From Clostridiales bacterium (lineage in GTDB: Bacteria; Bacillota; Clostridia; Saccharofermentanales; Saccharofermentanaceae), in NCBI GenBank assembly GCA_017551625.1, contig JAFZLF010000001.1, forward strand, positions 1 to 64,000: a stretch of DNA of 64,000 nt. The letters are read 5' to 3'. Position numbers and translations under genes: made by a program. The notes beneath the pieces are model-generated. The model was not told the origin of the DNA, made no database searches, and was given only the letters and a program-made list of their open reading frames with translations. Shown here piece by piece: positions 57,667 to 64,000 of the stretch. Numbering within the stretch: the stretch's first letter is position 1; every line of letters starts with the position of its first letter.

Positions 57667-60468
57667 ATGGAAAAGATGAAATTTAAGATTTTTACGTTGT
57701 TTGTTTCACTAGCACTGGTTATCTCGATATTCCCGAAGCCGGAGATTCGTGCAGAGAGCCAGACAGGTACATGCGGTGCAAATATCACATGGGAACTGGA
57801 TGATAATATGACTCTGACGCTTAGTGGGTCAGGTGTGACGAAGGATTATTGGGACGAAAGTAATCAGAGTCCATTTTACTCCATCGCGGACAGAATTAAA
57901 AAAGTAGTCATTAAGGACGGAATCACAGGGCTTGGAGATTACTTGTTCTATAATTGCTCGTCAATCAGTGCTGTTGAACTCCCCAATTCACTAGCGACAA
58001 TTGGTCGAGGCGTTTTTTCCTGCTGCTCTTCTTTAAAATCTATCTCCTTGCCTAATAATCTTAGCAAGCTTGGTTTGAGTGTTTTCTATAAATCTGGATT
58101 AGAAGAATTAGTGATTCCGGAGGGGATTCCTTATGTTCCCGGCTTTTTGTGTCAATCATGCGGGTCTTTAAAGAAAGTAACTTTGCCACAATCCTGCACG
58201 GCAATCCGTGAATATGCATTTTCCAAGTGTGAAAAACTTGAGAGTATTGAGATTCCGGCCAACGTTGAACAGATATCTTTTTTTGCTTTTCAGTATTGTA
58301 CAGGTTTAAAGAGTATAACGATTCCAGAGAAGGTTACATCTCTTGGAGATCATTGTTTTTACAATTGCAATAATCTTGAATCCGTATTCATAATGGGTTC
58401 GGTGCAAGAGGGCAGGGGTGTTTTTTGGGGATGCTCTTACTATCTTGTTGAGCACTACGCCTATGATGTTTCTTACACAAATGATGGACATGGTACTATT
58501 TCCGGAAAGAACCGTTCTATTGGTACAGATGTGATCGAGTTGACGGTCGTGCCGAAAAATGAATTTTGCACCTTGGATAAAGTAACTTTGACGAATGCGG
58601 ATAACACATTAAATTCTGAGATACAAGTATCACTTGACGCGAACAATAAAGCCCGATTAACAATGCCGGATTCGACGTCCACGGTAACGATACATGCAAC
58701 GTTTAAAGTTCCTGAAAAGACAGTGACTTTCAAAGATGATGCCGGTTGCGTGTATAAAACTATTCAAGTTGCATACGGAGATATCCCGGTATATGGGGAA
58801 GATGTGCCGACGAAAAAAGAGACAGATGCATACACATACACATTTATCGGATGGATGGATGGTACGTATTTCTTTTCTGTATCTGATCCATTGCCAGCGG
58901 TAACTGAGGATGTTACCTATACCGCAGTCTACACTGCTACAATGCGTGAATATGAGATCACCTTCGTTGATGAAGATGGGAATGAACTTCAGTCCGAGAA
59001 ACTCAAATATGGTAGGAGCCCATACTTTTATGGTACAAAACCGACGAAAGAGGAAACAGATGAATTCACATATTCATTTGCCGGATGGAACGATGGTAAG
59101 CATACCTATTATGTTTATGATCCATTTCCAGTGGTAGTTGGGGATACGACCTATACCGCAGTCTTCACAGCTACCAAGCGTGAATATGAGATCTCCTTCG
59201 TTGGTGAAGAAGGAAATGAACTTCAGTCCGGAAAGATCGAATATGGTGAGATCCCGATATATACGGGCACAGAGCAGACGAAAGAGGAAACAGATGAATA
59301 CATATATTCATTTGTCGGATGGACTGATGGTACGAATACCTATTCTGCATATGATCCACTTCCCGCGGTAACCGGAGATGCGATCTATACCGTAGTCTTC
59401 GCGTTAGAAAAGCGCGAGTATGAGATCTCCTTCGTTGATGAAGAAGGAAATGAACTTCAGTCCGGGAAGATTATGTATGGTGAGATCCCGACATATACGG
59501 GTACAGAGCCGACGAAAGAGGAAACAGATGAATTCACATATTCATTTGCCGGATGGACCGATGGTACGACAACATACGGAATTTCTGATCCGCTTCCCGA
59601 AGTAACTGGAGATGCAAGCTATACCGTAGTCTTCGCAGCTACCAAGCGTGATTATGAGATCTCCTTCGTTGATGAAGACGGAAACGAACTTCAGTCCGGG
59701 AAGATCGAATATGGTGAGATCCCGACATATACGGACACAGAGCCGACGAAAGAGGAAACAGATAAATTCACATATTCATTTGCCGGATGGAGCGATGGTA
59801 CGACAACATATGGTGTTTCTGATCCGCTTCCCGCGGTAACCGGGGATGCGACCTATACCGCAGTCTTCACAAAAACAGAGAAACCCACTGAACCGAGTGA
59901 GACGGCTCAAATAATAGCCCCCACGAAGCCGACAGAACCGTCGAAGCCAACAGATCCTTCGGAGCCATCGAAGCCGACAGAACCAACTGATCCCGCTGAG
60001 CCTGCAGAACCGACCATTCTTGTTGAACCGGCAGAACCGACAGAAAAAGTTCCAGGTGAATACTATCTTGTAAGCATTACCGGCGAAGGTGAAAATTCGG
60101 ATATCGTCATTATCGTCAAGAGGACAGAGGATGATGCACACTGTATCGACTATCTCGATAAGATCGAAGCGGATGGTAAGGTACTGACGATCGGTCAACA
60201 TTGCACAGTGAAGTCCGGAAGTACGATCATTACGCTGAAGAAAGCATATCTGGAGACTCTGACCGAAGGAAGCCATACTCTGAAAGTTTTCTTCAACGAT
60301 GGTGGATCTATCAGCGTGAACTTTATGGTGAAGTTCCTTAAAGCCCAGGCACAACCGAAGACAGGCGAGACGGCAAGTATGGCCTCAATGGTGGGCGCAG
60401 GACTGTTCCTCGTGGCTTGTGCAGCAGCAGGTGCTGTTGTGATCAGAAGAAGAAAAGAAGAAAACTGA
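57667..60468 (+). CDS. Sortase-anchored surface protein with LRR and InlB-type repeats
   Basis: A 933-residue secreted protein. Order: signal peptide 1-29 (hydrophobic core, cleavage likely after PEIRA), a BspA-like leucine-rich-repeat domain ~75-265 (units such as FYNCSSISAVELPNSLATIG), five tandem ~78-residue InlB/Listeria-Bacteroides-type beta-grasp repeats from residue 351, and a Pro/Thr/Glu-rich spacer (TKPTEPSKPTDP type). Then come a small folded domain, PKTGE at ~897, a hydrophobic segment and an RRRK tail. The last three elements are a cell-wall sorting signal, with Gln in place of Leu in LPxTG. It starts 63 bp after the giant NRPS with a strong GGAGG site and no visible promoter of its own, so it may be co-transcribed. 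Such proteins usually serve adhesion or binding. A role in peptide biology (immunity, capture) is only a possibility. Confidence 0.92.
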   Translation: MEKMKFKIFTLFVSLALVISIFPKPEIRAESQTGTCGANITWELDDNMTLTLSGSGVTKDYWDESNQSPFYSIADRIKKVVIKDGITGLGDYLFYNCSSISAVELPNSLATIGRGVFSCCSSLKSISLPNNLSKLGLSVFYKSGLEELVIPEGIPYVPGFLCQSCGSLKKVTLPQSCTAIREYAFSKCEKLESIEIPANVEQISFFAFQYCTGLKSITIPEKVTSLGDHCFYNCNNLESVFIMGSVQEGRGVFWGCSYYLVEHYAYDVSYTNDGHGTISGKNRSIGTDVIELTVVPKNEFCTLDKVTLTNADNTLNSEIQVSLDANNKARLTMPDSTSTVTIHATFKVPEKTVTFKDDAGCVYKTIQVAYGDIPVYGEDVPTKKETDAYTYTFIGWMDGTYFFSVSDPLPAVTEDVTYTAVYTATMREYEITFVDEDGNELQSEKLKYGRSPYFYGTKPTKEETDEFTYSFAGWNDGKHTYYVYDPFPVVVGDTTYTAVFTATKREYEISFVGEEGNELQSGKIEYGEIPIYTGTEQTKEETDEYIYSFVGWTDGTNTYSAYDPLPAVTGDAIYTVVFALEKREYEISFVDEEGNELQSGKIMYGEIPTYTGTEPTKEETDEFTYSFAGWTDGTTTYGISDPLPEVTGDASYTVVFAATKRDYEISFVDEDGNELQSGKIEYGEIPTYTDTEPTKEETDKFTYSFAGWSDGTTTYGVSDPLPAVTGDATYTAVFTKTEKPTEPSETAQIIAPTKPTEPSKPTDPSEPSKPTEPTDPAEPAEPTILVEPAEPTEKVPGEYYLVSITGEGENSDIVIIVKRTEDDAHCIDYLDKIEADGKVLTIGQHCTVKSGSTIITLKKAYLETLTEGSHTLKVFFNDGGSISVNFMVKFLKAQAQPKTGETASMASMVGAGLFLVACAAAGAVVIRRRKEEN
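58717..59886 (+). repeat. Five tandem 234-bp coding repeats
   Basis: Units begin at 58717, 58951, 59185, 59419 and 59653, all exactly 234 bp (78 codons). The last three are the most alike (YEISFVDEEGNELQSGKI pattern) and the first is the most diverged. Copy number could vary between strains by slippage or recombination. Confidence 0.93.
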
Positions 60469-60498
60469 TCACTTCGTCTAAGAAAACATCACTAATAG

Positions 60499-60531
60499 AA
60501 AGAGCCGCAGACCAAAGATCTGCGGCTCTTT
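60499..60531. terminator. Strong bidirectional intrinsic terminator
   Basis: A perfect 13-bp stem (60499-60511 with 60519-60531) around a 7-nt loop, G/C-rich in the middle, with A and T runs on either side. It sits between two convergent genes and can end transcripts from both. It is the first clear terminator after the giant NRPS. Confidence 0.93.
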
Positions 60532-60564
60532 TGTATGTTGTGGTCAAGCCTGTTTTGTAATGTT

Positions 60565-63500
60565 TTACTTAATTCCGTATGCCGATTTTTTCTCTTTGGA
60601 AAGTGTGGCGCCACCCAGGATCTTATTGGCTTTGTCGATCAGATCCTGCAATGTATAGTGGCGGAAATATCCGATCCGGTATTCTGACGAGGAAGTGTAG
60701 GAAAAGGCGAAGAAGGAGTCTGTTGGTTCATGGTATCCCATAGAATTCTGGACATACGCGACTTCGACCCAAGCACTCGTATCGATCACACTTGTGATAA
60801 GAACGTTCTGGATAAAAAGAGTCTTCTTATCCTTGGAGAAAAAGAGCTTCGCGGGATGCTTCGCATTTACATAATAACTGGCATCGGTCTTTGCAATAAA
60901 CGTACCATCTTCGGCCTGGTAGCGGATCACGAATCCGTTATCGTATAAGACGATGATCTGCTCGTTTTTTCCTTCTCCGTAGTAGATCGCGCCGAGAGGT
61001 GTGTTTCCGTTGGAAGAGATCTCCAGAGATATCTCTCCATCTTCACTAAGGATCAGGATACGGCTGTTATCTGCGATGATCCAATTTCCGCCATGTTCTT
61101 TGGCATCGACCCACTGTGTGCCACTCCAGTCTTTCGGAAGATCGACCTCATATATTTCGTCGGCTCCTACGGCAACGATATAGTCACCGTTTTCTCTGTC
61201 GGAATAGTAAATAGAATCAGTGCCTTGGAAGTATCGTGGGGCAAGTTGTGGATAGAAAACGTCCAAAGGAAGCGTGAAATCCTCTTCGTTTCCGGAATCA
61301 AGATCCACAATGCGAATTCTTGCCCTCTGGGTCTTCTCGTCTTTATAGGTGTAGGTCAGATATCCGTCGGAAAGGCTTCCATCTTTCTTGGGCCCGAGGA
61401 GAAGTTTGGAAATGAATTCTTTTTCCAGGATCTCGCCGGTCTCCATGTCGATACGAAGAAGATCATCCTCCGCATTGGCCTCTGCGAAAAGATACAACTC
61501 ATCCTCAAAGACCCCGAGTAGGGAGTAGTTCGAGCCGATTTCCGGATCCATTTGTATCTGCCACAGCGATTCTCTATTACGGGCATCAAAGGCAGAGATC
61601 GTGGAAGTAACGCCGTCTGTTGCGCGAACGATCAGGTAGTCATCATCCAGATAGAAATCACTTTCGTCGCGGATCATATGCATGGTGACCTCTTCGTCGA
61701 TCTCTGTCCAGTCCTCATCGCCTACCTGCACGTTATAAAAAACGATCTGATTGCTGTACTGCTGGACGGTGAAGATACCACCACCGACTTTGGCAAACTC
61801 GAGATTCTCAGAGAATTCAAATGTCAGCGTGGACGTATCAGGACCGGACGCCTCGGCTGGGAAGATCAGACCGCCATTTACAGTAATAAAGAGCGGCGTG
61901 CCGTCTCCATCATTATCGTTGACTTCCACCACAGAATAGTTCGTGTCATAGTTGTGCAGGACTTCTCCGGTCTTACAGTCGTATATCCTTACGAGGTTAC
62001 CACAGTAAAATGCCACAGCTTTTTTGGCAGGAAGACTGAGAAAACCGCTCTGCATGACGATGCTGTTAAACACGAATTCCTGTGACCACAGTATGCTTTC
62101 GGAAGAAAAATCCATACAGTAGATCATATATGTGGTGGGAGTTAGAAGACGATACTCCGTTGCGGTCGAACCTTGGAAAATATAATTGTCGCGGCCGCAT
62201 ACCATAACGGTACCGTCCTCATTCCAGTGAATCTTATAAACGTATTTGTGAGGGATCTTGATCTGGCTGATCTTATTACTCTCAAGATCCAAAACAGCTA
62301 CACTGAGGTCGCCAAAATCCTTGTTGATGGAGAAGGCGATCTTGTTGCCCTCCGGGGATATGATGAAATTATCGTAATTGTCGAGAGATTCACCCTGCAA
62401 AAGCTCCTTGAGAGAAATGCTGTCCAGGAGGTTTCCTTTTTCCGTCGAAATGTGCAAAAGCTCATATTTCGTGGTTAGAAGATAGAATGATTCCTGATCC
62501 TCCGGGATAATCGGATCCATGCTTCGCAGGGGAGTATCTTCTGCCTTTTTCGACCAGAGTACGTCTCCTTCGGAGATCTCATAGACGATATACTTGGCAC
62601 TTGTCGTGACCAGAAGATAATCGTCGCCCAGATAAGAAAGAGAATAGATCGTCTGCCCGGATAGAGTTTCCTGAATGAGTACTTCGTGTGTTTCAGTATC
62701 CCATACGATCACGTTGCTTAAATCGTCCACGCAGGCAAGAGAAGTGCGTTTCGGGGAGATCTCCATTTTTGAGATCTGCGAGTTGGCCTCGTAGTTCCAG
62801 ACAGCGTGGATGCTCGTGCCGGAGACTGGAGAATACGCCAGAGTGGCTTCAGTCAATGCATGGATCGCTTCAGAAGTCACCGGTCGGTCCTGATCTTCCG
62901 AAGGAAGTGCAGCCAGTGCCAGATGGATGGCGTCGATTCGCTGCTGTTCCGAAAGCAGCTTTTCGGATTCGTTGGCCAGGTACAGGGACTGGTTTCTGAG
63001 CGTCTCGTTATAGCTTTTCTGGAGTTTGTTCTTGCTATAGGTCATATAGCCCATGAAACCGAGTGCGAGAGTCGTGAGGACCAGGGCCAGGATCGTGATG
63101 CGCTGCATCTGGTAGGCACGGCGACGGTTCATCAGCTCGTCGTACGAGCAGCCGATCAGTGCGGCCGCCAGACGAGGCAGTTCTTCGTTGTCTGCTTTTC
63201 GAAAAGATCCTCTATAGTCGCAGCAGAGCGGTTCTTTTTCACGGAGATAGGTATAAGTAGTCCCATCTGGATTTCGGCCGATCACCTCTTCCTCCAGGAG
63301 CTCCTTTGGAAGCACGTCCTGTGGCTCACCTTCGGATAAAACGGCGAGGATATGGTCCCGGTCGTGGGTCTTTAAGAAGAACTCGATCTCGCGCCGGACC
63401 CAGATGGACTCTTTGGTGTGTGTAGAGCAGATCACGATCAGATACTCGGATTTCTGAAGAGCATTCTCGATCGTTTCCGTAAGGTTGCTCGTGATCGGGA

Positions 63501-63666
63501 GCTCGTCCTTATCACGGAAGATGCGCTGGATACGGCCTTTGCCGGTCTTTTTGCGAAGCTTGCCCGGAATATGGAAATGTTCCAGCTGCGACTGAACATG
63601 CGCGGCTACCTTATTATCTCTCGGCCCGTGCTTATACGAAATAAAAGCATTATAGAAATCGATCAT
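60565..63666 (-). CDS. TIR domain - membrane helix - beta-propeller protein
   Basis: 1033 residues. An N-terminal TIR domain (~1-145) shows FYNAFISYKHG, RIFRDKDEL and SIWVRREIEFF. Glu93 in the last motif sits where NAD-cleaving TIR domains carry their catalytic Glu. A single membrane helix spans ~188-210 (ITILALVLTTLALGFMGY). It is followed by a helical stretch (IHLALAALPSEDQ) and ~750 residues of WD40/PQQ-like blades with repeated short strands (VIVWDTETHEVL, VRIYDCKTGEVL). The TIR domain would be cytoplasmic and the propeller outside. No NTPase domain lies between, unlike STAND-type sensors. It is transcribed toward the NRPS region and separated from it by a terminator, so a link to the cluster is not indicated. 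Signalling or defence is possible; the function is unknown. Confidence 0.88.
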   Translation of the reverse strand: MIDFYNAFISYKHGPRDNKVAAHVQSQLEHFHIPGKLRKKTGKGRIQRIFRDKDELPITSNLTETIENALQKSEYLIVICSTHTKESIWVRREIEFFLKTHDRDHILAVLSEGEPQDVLPKELLEEEVIGRNPDGTTYTYLREKEPLCCDYRGSFRKADNEELPRLAAALIGCSYDELMNRRRAYQMQRITILALVLTTLALGFMGYMTYSKNKLQKSYNETLRNQSLYLANESEKLLSEQQRIDAIHLALAALPSEDQDRPVTSEAIHALTEATLAYSPVSGTSIHAVWNYEANSQISKMEISPKRTSLACVDDLSNVIVWDTETHEVLIQETLSGQTIYSLSYLGDDYLLVTTSAKYIVYEISEGDVLWSKKAEDTPLRSMDPIIPEDQESFYLLTTKYELLHISTEKGNLLDSISLKELLQGESLDNYDNFIISPEGNKIAFSINKDFGDLSVAVLDLESNKISQIKIPHKYVYKIHWNEDGTVMVCGRDNYIFQGSTATEYRLLTPTTYMIYCMDFSSESILWSQEFVFNSIVMQSGFLSLPAKKAVAFYCGNLVRIYDCKTGEVLHNYDTNYSVVEVNDNDGDGTPLFITVNGGLIFPAEASGPDTSTLTFEFSENLEFAKVGGGIFTVQQYSNQIVFYNVQVGDEDWTEIDEEVTMHMIRDESDFYLDDDYLIVRATDGVTSTISAFDARNRESLWQIQMDPEIGSNYSLLGVFEDELYLFAEANAEDDLLRIDMETGEILEKEFISKLLLGPKKDGSLSDGYLTYTYKDEKTQRARIRIVDLDSGNEEDFTLPLDVFYPQLAPRYFQGTDSIYYSDRENGDYIVAVGADEIYEVDLPKDWSGTQWVDAKEHGGNWIIADNSRILILSEDGEISLEISSNGNTPLGAIYYGEGKNEQIIVLYDNGFVIRYQAEDGTFIAKTDASYYVNAKHPAKLFFSKDKKTLFIQNVLITSVIDTSAWVEVAYVQNSMGYHEPTDSFFAFSYTSSSEYRIGYFRHYTLQDLIDKANKILGGATLSKEKKSAYGIK

Positions 63667-63764
63667 TGGTGAATCTTCTACTCCTCATCCTCTAATTTTG
63701 CCCCTATCTATTCTATCGCAAATCCGGCCGAACAGAAAGAGCGGAGGGGAGATGTCAAACGTTT

Positions 63765-64000
63765 CTATTTCAACGCCCTGCCGTATGTGTACTTCGGCGT
63801 ACTGCCGACAATCATCTTCCCGTTGCTGTCCTTAAAGTAAGGGAAGACCCAGTAATAATTATACTCGGTGGCAGAAGCGGTCTTGTCCGTAAAAGTTGTG
63901 CCTGTTGTCGTCATACCGACATATCTGTAAGGCTTGCCGGCCACAATACCATATACGAGGTAGCCTTCCGCGCCGGAAGATGCGGCCCAGGTGAGTTTCA
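63765..64000 (-). CDS. C-terminal end of a fibronectin type III-like protein (partial, start outside window)
   Basis: The minus-strand frame is open from the window edge to a TAG at 63765-63767, giving 77 residues. The text KLTWAASSGAEGYLVYG, then YRYVGMTTTGTTFTD and YYWVFPYF, follows the strand pattern of a fibronectin type III domain. This pattern is common at the ends of secreted proteins of Clostridia. It ends in a short tail (STPKYTYGRALK) with no sorting signal or membrane helix. It lies upstream of the TIR gene on the same strand, with ~98 bp between, holding a weak TAGAAT -10-like box and no clear terminator. The function of the full protein cannot be told. Confidence 0.75.
   Translation of the reverse strand, partial: KLTWAASSGAEGYLVYGIVAGKPYRYVGMTTTGTTFTDKTASATEYNYYWVFPYFKDSNGKMIVGSTPKYTYGRALK

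Noticed and set aside
58717..59886. CRISPR-like array
   Set aside because: The 234-bp period lies entirely within one reading frame and encodes InlB-type protein repeats, with no short direct repeats or spacers.
60565..63666. Thoeris or other known TIR-based phage defence operon
   Set aside because: No SIR2/Macro effector (ThsA-like), CBASS cyclase or STAND ATPase lies beside it in the window, and the protein carries its own membrane helix and propeller.
1..64000. tRNA, rRNA, insertion sequence, transposase, MbtH-like protein, type II thioesterase or cluster regulator genes
   Set aside because: I looked for these on both strands and found none that I can support.

Overview
The window is the core of a very large non-ribosomal peptide biosynthesis region in a Gram-positive anaerobe. 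I place it in the Clostridia, most likely a Lachnospiraceae- or Oscillospiraceae-like gut or rumen bacterium. The basis is strong GGAGG-type Shine-Dalgarno sites, A/T-leaning but mixed codon use, a BspA/InlB-repeat surface protein with a PKTG-type sortase tail, and a TIR/beta-propeller protein. Species cannot be fixed from the sequence alone.

Layout. (1) 1-9049: the 3' end of an NRPS gene ending in an epimerization (E) domain, then a two-module NRPS (C-A-T-C-A-T) with a condensation-like terminal domain. A perfect-stem terminator follows. (2) 9133-12821: a heterodimeric ABC exporter in two overlapping genes. (3) 12844-31824: a consensus sigma-A promoter and a ~260-nt leader, then seven closely packed genes. 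These are a GT1-type glycosyltransferase, a cytosolic NodB-type deacetylase, a sugar kinase/nucleotidylyltransferase fusion, a three-module NRPS, a free-standing A-T protein, a second glycosyltransferase and an Sfp-type phosphopantetheinyl transferase. (4) 31855-60531: a second promoter whose -10 box lies in a perfect 14-bp palindrome, and a ~330-nt leader. It precedes one 8461-residue NRPS with seven modules (two with E domains), then a sortase-anchored LRR/InlB-repeat surface protein and a strong bidirectional terminator. (5) 60565-64000 on the minus strand: a TIR-TM-beta-propeller protein and the C-terminal end of a fibronectin-III-like protein.

How it may work together. The PPTase activates the carrier domains. 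The A-T protein may supply a starter residue to the N-terminal C domains of the two longer NRPSs. Both of these begin with the same two specificity codes (Lys-like, then DGFY[I/V]ASVC) and so may make related peptides. From hand-extracted codes the giant enzyme reads roughly Lys-like / unknown / Cys / D-unknown / D-unknown / Ile-like / unknown. The three-module enzyme reads Lys-like / unknown / Gly-like. No thioesterase or reductase release domain is present anywhere. Instead all three complete NRPSs end in a degenerate condensation-like domain (SHxxxD in one, NHxxxD in two), reminiscent of the terminal cyclizing C domains of fungal NRPSs. The kinase/pyrophosphorylase fusion, two glycosyltransferases and deacetylase point to sugar-decorated peptides, and the ABC pair is the likely exporter.

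The main points for follow-up are the TE-less release domains, the two parallel lines sharing their opening codes, the swapped Cys adenylation core, the sugar-salvage fusion and the docking-like tails on the tailoring enzymes.
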